A DNA stretch of 64,000 nucleotides, from assembly GCF_041296385.1 (NCBI RefSeq), contig NW_027184063.1, positions 1,302,001 to 1,366,000 of the forward strand, in the 5' to 3' direction. The DNA is from Aphelocoma coerulescens (lineage: Eukaryota > Chordata > Aves > Passeriformes > Corvidae). Shown here piece after piece: positions 1-10,451 of the stretch. The notes beneath the pieces were generated by a model. The model was given only the letters and a program-made list of their open reading frames with translations, was not told where the DNA came from and made no database searches. The position numbers were made by a program, and so were the translations under genes. Position 1 is the first letter of the stretch. The number at the start of each line of letters is the position of its first letter.

Positions 1-539
1 TCCAAAGGGAAAAGGGCCTCCCCATTTCCTCCACCAGTAAAACAAGTGGGTCACAAGAACTGAAAGTGGAAAAAAAACCCAAACCGTTTATTAACACCAA
101 ACAAAGCACGGTAGAATAGGGGAAGAAACCACGAAATACAACAAATTCCTGGAGAGGGAACAGACACACAGGCTCAGACCAGCTGGAGCCACCCCGCAGG
201 CCCACTGGGGCCAACCAGCAGGCTCCCTGGACTGGAGGGAAGGGAGGCAGTGAGGCAAGGGGGAGGGAAGGGAAAAAGAACAAGAAAACCCAACAGAACC
301 TTTTTCCAGCTAGCCAGAACACCAAAAACCTGAGTCGCACAACGCTCCCAGCGCACTCCCTCCCAGGCCCTGCCACACCCCGGAGCCCCTGAGCTGTTGG
401 GCTCTAGCCGTCGAACTGACCCTCACCCGGGTCCCGTGGCTCTGGCCCCACCCCCAGGTCCATCCTAAAGACACAGCGTCCTTGGGCATTGAGCGGAGGG
501 TTAAGGAATAAAGCAGCCTCATAACATCACCCCAGGACA
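1..539 (-). mobile_element. LTR of ERV-3 family, cut by window edge
   Basis: This matches 33263-33842 and 23772-24344 almost base for base, including the viral 5' terminus, which reads TGTCCTGG on the minus strand and ends at 539. The other copies start with TGTC and finish with GACA in viral orientation. The next base, 540, is class II beta exon 2, exactly as at 33842/33843, so this is the duplicated counterpart of the ERV-3 5' LTR. The rest of that element would lie to the left of the window. The complement of AATAAA is seen in the shared sequence. Confidence 0.8.
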
Positions 540-1320
540 GTGTTCCAGTAGCGGGCCTGTTTCTCCCCATACAGCGTGTCCCCCACGCAGTGCCCCACAT
601 TGCTGTCCAAGTGCAGGAGCTGCTCCAGGCTGGAGCTGAACCTCACCACAAACCCCACCTGGTCTGTACCATTAATGAAACAACAGTTGGACTTTACCAT
701 GTGCTGGAAGAGCTCTGTGTATGCAGGACACAGGTGAGGGGGTGGCCCCCCAGCAGCCCCCAGCACCCCACAGCAAGCCAAGAGCTCAGGGGGCCACCCC
801 AGATCCCCACTCCACAACCCCTTGCTCCACGGCCTCCATGGGACCTTCCTTCCTGCAGTCTCACCCTCATTTCCACCCTTTTTCTGTTTTCTCCCCTCCT
901 TTCCCATCAATCCCCAGCTGCCAGCCCCTGCCCCCATCAGTTTGGGGGTCCCAGTCCCCCCTTTTAACCCTTTCCCAACCCTTTTCACACAATTCTTGTA
1001 ATACCCACCCCCATCCTGCCCACTTTTGGGATCCCACCCTTCCCAATCCCCAGTTTCTAAGCTTTCCCGTGCCTGTCCCATTGTCCCCCAGTCCTCAGCC
1101 CCCTTCCCGTTCTGTCTTTAGGGGGTCCCACTCCCCCTCCAACTCATTTTATGGGTCCCACACACCCATTTTCCCTCCTCTCCCCACCTTTCCCACCATA
1201 CCTCGACTCCTCTTCCCACCCCCTCAGCTCTCCTGAAAGCTCCATGCCTGTGGCCAGGGGGCTCCCAGCACCACCAGTGCCACCAGTATGGCCCCAGCTG
1301 CCCCATCCCCAGCTCTGGGC
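540..1320 (-). pseudogene. MHC class II beta remnant (exon 1 and truncated exon 2)
   Basis: Class II beta chains pair with alpha chains to present peptides to CD4 T cells. The exon 2 part (540-714) translates to a beta-1-like segment with the motifs FINGTDQV, LDSNVGH and GDTLYGEKQARYW, which are typical of this domain. A splice acceptor (CAG) sits at 715-717. The exon is cut after ARYWNT by the ERV-3-family LTR, so the rest of beta-1, beta-2 and the membrane exon are absent. Exon 1 is seen at about 1228-1320: one frame reads a signal-peptide-like AILVALVVLGAPWPQAW, but the ATG GGG CAG start is in another frame, indicating an indel. Intron 1 lies between. The copy is not functional as it stands. 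The class II beta identity rests on motif recognition only. Confidence 0.8.
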
Positions 1321-1699
1321 AGGTGCTGAAACCTCCCCTCTCTCCCTTAATTCTGCTCCTGGGGGGCACTGGAGGTGAGGGGGGCCCAGGTGGGGAGGTC
1401 TTTGTGCAGCAGATCTGCCTGGCACCTGGGCACTCATCAGTGAGAAAAGCTCAGAGTGGCTAAAAATTGTTTAGTGACATCTTTGGTTGGCTGAGGAAAG
1501 GCCCAGGAGCTGAGATAAGGACCAGGAGAGCTCCCGCCCTGATCACCAGCACGGAAAAACAGACCAAGCCTGGGGACAGGGATTGCATTTCTTAGCAATG
1601 AAATCAGAGCACGAGAATGAGAAGTGAAATAAATCTCCCAAACATCCTCCCCCCACAATGGGGATCATCTGGAACAGAGGTCACCAGGTCTCTGCCCAA

Positions 1700-2800
<1,101 letters not shown>

Positions 2801-3699
2801 CCTGGTTTGGAGGGAAAAACAAGGTGTGAGTGTGTTGGCTTAGGGGTTGCTCCTGCCCATGTCCTTCTCTAGAAGTCACCGGGCATATCATGACTGTAAA
2901 ATCGTCTCAAACACCATGCTGGTTTTAAGTGCCATGAGAAATGAACCCCACTGATCTGCCCCAAGAGAGATGAAGGTGGGAGTTACAATTCACCAAAGAG
3001 ATGACAAGAAATACCATGATACAGCTGTAACCCACAAAGGCTGAGTATAACCAGGCACCCTGGGACAAGAGCAGAACGATGGTGGTTAGTTCCTGTGCTG
3101 AGCACCACCTGGTCCCGCTGCATGCAAAGCAAAAGGAAAGAAAACAAAACCTGTTGGTCGCAGTGGTAGACACACTGTCCTGTCCAAGTGATGGGTGCAG
3201 TCTTGTCGACAGCAGTGGCCACAGTCCTGTTGGAGCTCGGCTCCTGCCCTGGATCTGTTGAGTGCTGCCAGAAGACCCCAAACCTAGATTTTATATGCTC
3301 AGGTTCAGGTGGGGACTGCTCAGCCCCTCCCCCAGGGTGGGCAGTTTCACAATGGAATGATGTCATCCTGGGAGTCATGGGATATTTTGGGAGCCCTGAT
3401 GGTCTCAGTCCTTGCAGCTGCCCATTGTGCTGGGGCCATTCAGTCCATGATGGCCCATCAGCAGAGGTGAGCCCTCAGGCTGGGTGGGACTGTGCTGCTG
3501 CTACCCCGGAGGGAGTTATCCCAGCTGAGTCATTGGTGTGCAGAAAAAGAAACACTGCCCTGCCTCCCAGGGTTTGCCTCTCCTTCCTTATCTCATTTAA
3601 CAGCCAGCTCCTCATAGCCTGAGGGGTTGGGGGTGCACTGGGCAGCTCCTGCAAAGGACCCATCATGAACAGCTCATCAGAAATGAGCTAAGGGGAGTG
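2801..3699. other. Duplicated non-coding stretch, no gene seen
   Basis: This matches 38720-39600 closely. Open frames exist on both strands but no splice-bounded or family-like protein is visible. It is treated as the upstream flank of ZNF-1. Confidence 0.5.
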
Positions 3700-4520
3700 G
3701 AATGCACAGTTTGGTCTCACCTACAGAGGGCTAAAGTGGCACCCTGCTCCTGTCAGCAGCACAGGCTGGCAGGGAGATGGCATTGTAAGGTCTTGCTCCA
3801 CTTGGCTTTCAGCCCACTAACCCACGGGCAGGGTCCCTTCCCACCCCAATCCTTCTGGGCTTCTGGCAGGGACTCGCTTCCCTTTCCTTCCTCCCTCTGC
3901 TTCCAGCTGGGAATGTGCTGGGAAATGTCCAGCAAAGCAGCCTTTGCTGTCTGCTCTGGGAGCCCACCCAGCTGCTGGACCTTGTCCCCTGGCCCTGCAC
4001 AGCTCCCGTGGGAGGCACGGCAGGACCAGCACCCTGCGAGCCTCGGGAATGCCCCTCTGGCATCCACGGCACACCCTCCAGGCATCTGGAATTCCAGTTC
4101 CCAGCAAGGAAAAATGTTCCTGCCCTTGAAGGCAAAGCTCTCAGGAAGGAGCCAAAAGCCAAGTGCAGTAAGATCTTCCAGTGACATTTCACTGCCAGCC
4201 TTCATCACCTCATCCATGGTTGTTTTAGCTGGTGGATTGGGAACAAAATCAGGGACGGGCCTCTGGTGGGGGCTGCCCTGGCTCCAGAGAGACACTGAGA
4301 GACAAACAGAGCAGGCAAAGAAAGGCAGAAGGGAAAGGAGAACACAAATACAATCAGCTGAGAAGGTGGCACTCTGGAAACCAGACCAGAACTGACTGAA
4401 AATGAATGTGACAGGAAGAAATAATTTGGAATTGTGATTTCCTATCAAAATACAATTTCCTGCCTTTCTCACAAACCTCCTCCTGCTGTCATTCAGCAGG
4501 GCTTTCACCAAGTGCTCTGC
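3700..4520 (-). other. Unidentified conserved block (copy A)
   Basis: The block is present three times: here, at 39600-40400, and inverted at 53880-54026 plus 63229-63900. On the minus strand it reads a conserved stretch with MDEVMKAGSEMSLEDL followed by ALGFWLLPESFAFKG, which looks exon-like. After that point the open frame differs between copies because of a one-base difference (aaggaaaaatg here, aaggagaagatg in copy B). I do not recognise the family. It could be an exon of a host gene that spread with the duplication, or a repeat element. No start codon or splice boundary could be fixed. Confidence 0.35.
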
Positions 4521-4849
4521 TCGGAGTGGATGTTCCAGGCTGCAGACACAAGGAAACCTGGAATGGGCTTCTTCCTGCTCCTGGGGAGTTTGACATCCTC
4601 AGCCGAGGAGATGAGGAGGCAGCAGAAGAAAAGGGCAGCTGGGGGTTCACCCTTCCACAGGAATAAGAGGGGGAAAGTCTCTCGTCCTTTCTGTCTCTGC
4701 TCCCCCAGGGATGTGAAGGCTGATCCCAGACCCCCAAGGGTCACATTCAGGGCTGCCATCCTGGAATGCTCGTGTGGATTGGAGGGGCAGTGTGGCAACA
4801 CCCGGATCTTGGACCACCCAGCTGCCCCCCCAAGTTTAGTTTCTCTATC

Positions 4850-5380
4850 CCTCTCCTACCTGGGGAGTCCCGGGGCAGTCTCCAAGCCTCTCTTGTCTGG
4901 GAATGATTCGGGGGTGGGGATGGTCTCTGTCCCTCTCACCCCACTCAGTGCCTGGTGAGGGTCTCTGTCCTTCTCCCCTTGGGATCCTCGGGAGGTGCTT
5001 GTGTGGGTTTGGGGGTGTCTGTGTCGCTCTCACCCCGATGGTGCTTGGGCAGGGTCACCCCAGGGGTGAGAGGGACAGAGATTCCCCCGGCCTCCCCAGG
5101 TATGAGAACGTTGGAGAGCCCCTGAGCGCACTCAGCAGTGTGAGGGACACAGAGCCCTTGGTCCCCAATCCCGCACAAGCATTCCCTGGGGCGAGCGGGA
5201 TGGAGATGCCCGAGCATCCCCAAGGCTGAAAGGGACAGGGACACTGCCTTGGGAATGCCCTGGAGTGAGAGGGACAGGGACAACCCCACCAAGCCCCTCC
5301 CCAGCATCCCCCAGGGAGAGAGGCACACAGACCCCTTGAGCATCCCCTGGGCACCGGACAAAATAAACTTGGCAGAAATC
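4850..5380. repeat. Minisatellite, copy A
   Basis: Degenerate tandem units of roughly 50 bases contain GAGAGGGACAGGGACA and CATCCCC cores. The same array is at 40790-41280 and, inverted, at 52990-53480. Long frames across it are by-products of the repeat. Confidence 0.6.
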
Positions 5381-6580
5381 AAACTTAACTCTACCGAAAA
5401 TGCTTGGAGGAATGTTTGCTCTTCCCACAAGTCACTTGTGATGAAAACGCAAACAAACTCCAACCATGAATGAACCAACAGCACAAGCAGTGATGGTGGC
5501 AATTCAAAGGTCCAGCGGTTCCCGCACAGCTCCAGCTCAGCTGCTGGCATGTTCCTGTAAAAGAAAAGTGAACGTTCGGCCCAATACAGATGATTTAAAG
5601 GAAGGATAAACTCTGTGTAGCTGTCACAGAGGTGACAGGTATAAACAGAAAAAGGATTCTCGTAATTTGCAAACGTCCCCAGCCTGTGAAAGAGAAGATG
5701 GGGGAGAGCAAGGGAGTGACAGGGACAGAGACCTCCCCTGGGGAGGGGCGAGTGTGACACTGTCCCCTGTGTGTGTGGCCTTCCCGGGGTGGGGGTTTCA
5801 CACCTGAGCCAGTCTGGGTAAGGGGGGTGGTGTTCACTCCCCCTGGGCTGGGGTTACCCCACACCCCCAAACTCTCCTCCTGCCCCCTTGGTTGAGGGAT
5901 GGGGGTGCAAACCTGGCCTCAGCAAATGGGTCTGGGGGCTGGAGTCTCCCCCAGCCAGGGCTGATTTTCAGGACAGCTCTGGCCTTGGCTTTCTGGTGGA
6001 TTCATTCTCCTCCCTCAGCCTTGTTTCCTTCTCCCTTGACCTGAGATCCCTGGCTAAGAGTCCCCCTTTCCCTGATCTCAAGGTTCCTTAGCTCAACTTG
6101 CAGGGCAAAGTTCCCCTCAGGAGGACCATTCAGGGACAGGGGGTGCCTGGGTGGTGGCAGCTCCTTTATACGGTTCAGGCATAATGAGCAAAAAGCCCTT
6201 CCTGACAAAGTTTCATGGCTGGCTGGGTTTGGGGTGGAGGAGACCACAGTCCACAGAGGGCCTACACAGGTTTACACAGACTCCCCTGCCACTGAGGGGG
6301 ACAAGGAGGTTTCAGGTCTGTGGTGCTACCTCTGGTCAGAGGTACTGAACACCCATCCTCCCTTACACAAACTGGCCCAGCTGGGAAACCTCCAACACTG
6401 GAAAGGCCATATCCACGGGATATTCACATGAGAGGCAGCTGAGGGGGTGTCATAATCCATCAAAGACCTCCCAAAGTGCTCCCAAAACTTATTCCTGAGG
6501 CCTTGCTCCACAGGACTGCACATGATGCAAAGTGATGCAGCAGACCCAGAGTCTACTGCAAGAGACAGTGTGCAAGTGCC
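5381..6580. other. Duplicated stretch without recognisable gene
   Basis: The first part (to about 6130) matches 41290-42130 and the inverted 52200-52980. The part 6200-6580 matches 47410-47790. No protein family, RNA gene or LTR structure is visible. Confidence 0.45.
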
Positions 6581-6599
6581 CTCCCCCAGGGGAGGTACC

Positions 6600-6910
6600 T
6601 GGGCATTCCCACCTGCCCTGAGCATATATTAATCCATTGGATTCTGTGCTTTTAGGGGGACTCTTACCACCAAAAAGACCAGCTGGAGGGGATCATTGGG
6701 ATCCCAGTGGGATGCGTGGAGTGGTGTATTTTCTTTCATCTGTCTCTCTCACTCTCTTTCTGCCCCCCAACCTCTTTTCTATCTCTTTCTCTTTTCTCTC
6801 TCATATTTGCTATTAAATAAAGCCCATACTATTGACTTTGGTCTTGGTCTTGTTTGCACCTTAATTTGGGCAGAGGCATTTCTAATTCCTTTCAAGATTG
6901 GACTGTGACA
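6600..6910 (+). mobile_element. Possible LTR remnant
   Basis: A pyrimidine-rich stretch is followed by TATTAAATAAAGCCC near 6812 and by a T/G-rich tail, as in avian retroviral R-U5 regions. The stretch 6590-7380 is missing at the matching place in block B (about 47790), so it is an insertion here or a deletion there. No target-site duplication was found. Confidence 0.3.
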
Positions 6911-6919
6911 TCCTGCTGT

Positions 6920-7560
6920 GCTGAGAGTTTACACTTAGTTCCATGAGATATTTCTGTGTGCCAATGTTCTCCTGGGTTCCAAGAGGCCCCACTGTCTTTA
7001 CAATGGACACTTGGTTCCCCAAGATTCCATGGCGTCACTGTGCTCTCCTGTGATTCATCAGGCTGTGCTGTGTCACCATGGACACTTGCTTCCTCAAAGG
7101 CTGGAGATGTCCCAGTGGCACTGGCTGGCCCTCAGGCCCGGCTTTGTTCCAATGGCGCCTTGGTTGCATGAGAATCCATTGCCCCACACTGGTCTCCTGG
7201 GTGCCACGGGGCCTTTCTGTGTCACAGTGGACCCTTGATTGCACCAGCCTTGGCAATGTCCCAGTGGAATCTGGGTTCCATGAGACCCTGCCATGTCACA
7301 ATTGACCACTGGTTCCATGAGACTCCATTGTGACCCTGTGCTCTCCTAGGTCCCATGAAGCCTTGCTGTGCCACAATGGCGCCTTCTTTCTACTGGGCCT
7401 GGCAATGTTTCTGTGGCCATTGTGTTCCATGAGGCCTCACTCTATAACAACTGGCCCTTGATTCCATGAGATTCCATTGCATCACAAAGATGTTCTGGGT
7501 TCCATGAAACCCCACTGTGTCACAATGGATGTTCTGGGTTCCATGAGTGGTGGCACTGTT
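6920..7560. repeat. Degenerate tandem repeat (ccatgag / tgtcacaatgg units)
   Basis: Repeated cores GGTTCCATGAGA and TGTCACAATGGACAC recur every 40-45 bases. Related arrays are at 44640-45290 and 46905-47160 in the reverse sense, and at 47830-48030, 42430-42640 and 51690-51900. Confidence 0.55.
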
Positions 7561-8014
7561 TCCACACCACCTTTGTCTGAAGAGGCCCCACTTTGTCACA
7601 ATTGACTCTGGGTTCCATGGGCTGGGAAGAGCAGAGGTGGGAAGAGGCTGGGCCATTGTCTCTGGCTGTGCTGCTGTGCTGGGAGTCTCTTCCCTCCAGC
7701 TGTGCCCACAGGCACTGCCCCTGCAGAGCCAGAGAAGGCCTGAGGAACAAACCTTGGACACACAAGTCAGGGCAGACACTCCTTTTGATTCAAATGCACA
7801 GGGAAGAAGCCTCCTGAAAGTCCTTGTGTTTCCAAAGAAAGGCAGATGTTCATGTAGAAATGCTAAGAGCAGTACTACAGGATTTTATAAAAAACAGCAT
7901 AACACTAGAAAAAGAAGAAAAGAAGGCACCAATGAAAAAATGGACAAATAGGAAAAAACCCCTGAGATTGTAAAGAGTTACATTCTGAAGGTTCTGGAGC
8001 AGAAAAGAGAGAGT

Positions 8015-8096
8015 TTATTGCTTCTGAAAAGATATAGTCATCATTTTCCTCAGGGCATCCTTGAGCTCCTGGTTCCTCAGGCTGTAGATGAGGGGG
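8015..8096 (-). pseudogene. OR-1, 3' fragment (end of TM7 and tail)
   Basis: The frame reads IYSLRNQELKDALRKMM to a TAA at 8015-8017, the usual end of an olfactory receptor (TM7 NPxIYSLRN motif and short tail). It continues the receptor that stops at 16366, the two parts being separated by the 8.3 kb ERV-1. The 6-base duplication AGGGGG at 8091-8096 is repeated at 16366-16371. OR-2 (48425-49358) shows the uninterrupted order. Confidence 0.85.
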
Positions 8097-8349
8097 TGTT
8101 GCCTCTCGGAGGCGTAGCGACCTGGTTCAGGAACGGCACGACGACCACCTCAGGTCATTCGGACCATCAGCTCACAGACACCAATGTGGTGGACGGCAAA
8201 ATGGCGTTTATTCGTGGATTACATAGGGTTAAATAACCTGGGTTTGCCACGTCACTTCCTTCTGCTCACCTATCACCTGTAGAGGGGAGGGGTTTTACCT
8301 GTCCCGTACAACGCGATATCTTCCGAACGCCTGTCCCTAGTCACCTACA
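8097..8349 (-). repeat. ERV-1 3' LTR
   Basis: It is 253 bases long and matches 16113-16365 apart from about three substitutions. In viral sense it holds TTATTTAACC (TATA-like), a TGACGTGG element and AATAAA. Confidence 0.93.
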
Positions 8350-8392
8350 TTTCCCCCCCTCTATCCTGAATTACCCGCATTTCCCCCCCACC
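8350..8392 (-). promoter_or_regulatory. ERV-1 polypurine tract, present twice
   Basis: In viral sense AGAGGGGGGGAAA directly precedes the 3' LTR and would prime plus-strand DNA synthesis. A second TGGGGGGGAAATG lies about 30 bases upstream (8378-8392), giving two PPT-like tracts in tandem. Confidence 0.75.
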
Positions 8393-8504
8393 ATGATTTA
8401 TTTAAGAAACATACAAAGTATAAATGCTATAAAATTTCAAGAACTAGTAAAACCTACATAACAAGTTATAAAAAGTGGTATAACATTTACAAAATAGATG
8501 CGCT

Positions 8505-10451
8505 CTAGAGCAATTGTTGGCGGTCAACAAATAGAATGTTAACCTTTTCTAACCGGCTTTTAACAAATGACACCAATTTGTTTAGTATGCAAGGCCCAAA
8601 AATCAACGTTAGGAGTAACATAGTGAGGGGGCCTATTAGAGTGGAAACAAGGGTGGTCAGCCATGGAGACTGGTTAAACCATGACTCGAACCATCCTTGT
8701 TGGGCTTCTCTTTCTCTTTTCCTCTGGGCTAGCCTTTCCCTTAGTTCAGTCATTGAGTCCCGTACGACTCCGGTGTGGTCTGCATAAAAGCAGCATTCTT
8801 CTTTCAAGGCGGCACACAGGCCTCCTTGTTGCATGAGCAGGAGGTCCAGTCCTCGCCTGTTCTGCAGGACGACTTCTGAGAGAGAGGAGACAGATTTCTC
8901 TAGAAAGGAGATGGATTTTTCGATTCTTTGTAAGTCCTCATCAATAGTCATCTGCAGCTGAGAAAGTCCCTGGTGTTGGGTCACGAGGGCTGAAACACCT
9001 GTGGCTGCGCCGGTGGCTCCGAGGCCGAGCAGCATTGCGATGGTTATGCCTGTTATTATTTCTCTCTTGTGGAGCCGGCTAGGTTCTTCAAGAAGGTGGT
9101 ACATTTCTTCTTCTTGGTGATACAGGACTCTAGGAACAATTAAAACTTGGACACAAAAGTCAGTAGAGTTATCGAACTTATCAAGAAGCACACAGGGGCT
9201 TATTCCGGATCGCTGGCAAACAAACATCCCTGATGCGAATGGGACCACCCACTTATTGATCGTTTTGTTAAGTTTGACAAATTCAGTACAGACATTGCCT
9301 ATTCGTTTTGCTAAGGCCGCATTGCCAAAGCACTTGCCTCGGCCTGTGATCTGACTCAGAGTAACTCCCCTTCGGGGGGCGTCCCACCTGCACTGATGTG
9401 GATTTAGTGCTGTTGAGTAGCCAAGAGGAACATTGAGTGCAATGCCTTCGTAAAAAGGGGGTTGCGCATCATAACACAACCAGCATGATTCTGTAAAGTT
9501 TGGGTTTGATTGATTCAATGACAAAAAGGTAGCGTTTAGTACGCTGAGAAACTGATCATAAGGAGCTGATTTAGGTGTTTGGTGGGTAGCTAATGGGCCA
9601 CGTGGGGAGAAGATGGGATTTCTATTTACTGTAAGAATCGGATTAGGCCCGACTGGTTGGGATTCTGACGGTAGGAGCTTGACAATTTGTACGTTCACCC
9701 AATAGCTGGTAGGGGCGTGAACATACACTGTCCATGCTCTACCCGAGGCCCAACTCTTATGGGCCAGCTGTAGAATTGTCATTCTATAGTGTTCGCAAGT
9801 GTGTCTACTCCCATCTTGGGGCAGGTATATTCGCTTGTCAAGTGAGAATTTTGGTTCGCGACAGCCTTGAGGTGCATACTTAACTTGGAGGAACTCATCA
9901 GGTGGCTGTGGTTGCCATCTATTGCCTGTCACGATAGTCTCACACCCCCAATACCCACAATGTCCATACCCTGGATAGTTACAGTAGCCTTTACCTGGGT
10001 TTGAAGCGGGACACCAATAGGTTTGGTACAGTGAGGAATCACCAAAATTAGGGAATTGTAGATACGAGGGAAAAATGTCTTTTAGCTTAAAATCAAACGA
10101 TGGACTGCCTGGTGTGATGGTTTCTTTGATTGGGTTATCACTCAAAAGGTGGCGTAGGACCCACCTGAATGGCTGGTGAGGATGATGTTCTGCATTGGCT
10201 TGCCCTCTGCCAAGAAGCTGTAAAAGCAAAATTACGCAAAGATACCGTTGTTGTTTGGATTTCACTGGTGCAGGATTCTCGGGCGCTGTCGGGCTGCTCG
10301 ATGACTTGTCGCTCTCTTTGCGCACTGGGATGTATCGGTCATGGAGGCATCCAAAGATCCAGTCCTGCAAACAAAACCTCGCATTTTTCATTAGTCTTAT
10401 TCTGAAGGTCAGGTTTGATTGACCTAAGTGGACACCATTTGACTCTACCAT
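8505..10451 (-). CDS. env: ERV-1 envelope glycoprotein, gamma type
   Basis: This is an open frame of 648 codons from an ATG at 10451. Env mediates receptor binding and membrane fusion at the virion surface. A hydrophobic signal segment lies at residues 69-82, after an unusually long N-terminal stretch, so translation may start downstream. SU carries CWLC at 323-326, the CXXC motif of gammaretroviral SU. A basic cleavage site RLHKR is at 459-463, followed by a Gly/Ala-rich fusion peptide. TM has an immunosuppressive-domain-like segment and a CX6CC motif (C546, C553, C554), and the membrane anchor is at about 601-625. The first 113 bases overlap the end of pol in another frame. No stop or frameshift was seen. 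Function is not established. Confidence 0.93.
   Translation of the reverse strand: MVESNGVHLGQSNLTFRIRLMKNARFCLQDWIFGCLHDRYIPVRKESDKSSSSPTAPENPAPVKSKQQRYLCVILLLQLLGRGQANAEHHPHQPFRWVLRHLLSDNPIKETITPGSPSFDFKLKDIFPSYLQFPNFGDSSLYQTYWCPASNPGKGYCNYPGYGHCGYWGCETIVTGNRWQPQPPDEFLQVKYAPQGCREPKFSLDKRIYLPQDGSRHTCEHYRMTILQLAHKSWASGRAWTVYVHAPTSYWVNVQIVKLLPSESQPVGPNPILTVNRNPIFSPRGPLATHQTPKSAPYDQFLSVLNATFLSLNQSNPNFTESCWLCYDAQPPFYEGIALNVPLGYSTALNPHQCRWDAPRRGVTLSQITGRGKCFGNAALAKRIGNVCTEFVKLNKTINKWVVPFASGMFVCQRSGISPCVLLDKFDNSTDFCVQVLIVPRVLYHQEEEMYHLLEEPSRLHKREIITGITIAMLLGLGATGAATGVSALVTQHQGLSQLQMTIDEDLQRIEKSISFLEKSVSSLSEVVLQNRRGLDLLLMQQGGLCAALKEECCFYADHTGVVRDSMTELRERLAQRKREREAQQGWFESWFNQSPWLTTLVSTLIGPLTMLLLTLIFGPCILNKLVSFVKSRLEKVNILFVDRQQLL

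Noticed and set aside
3753..5760. Long minus-strand frames across the minisatellite as a secreted Leu/Ser-rich protein
   Set aside because: The frames coincide with tandem repeats and are not kept in the same phase between copies.
9000..9300. ERV-1 env as an alpharetroviral env
   Set aside because: CWLC in SU and the CX6CC/ISD region are of gamma type.
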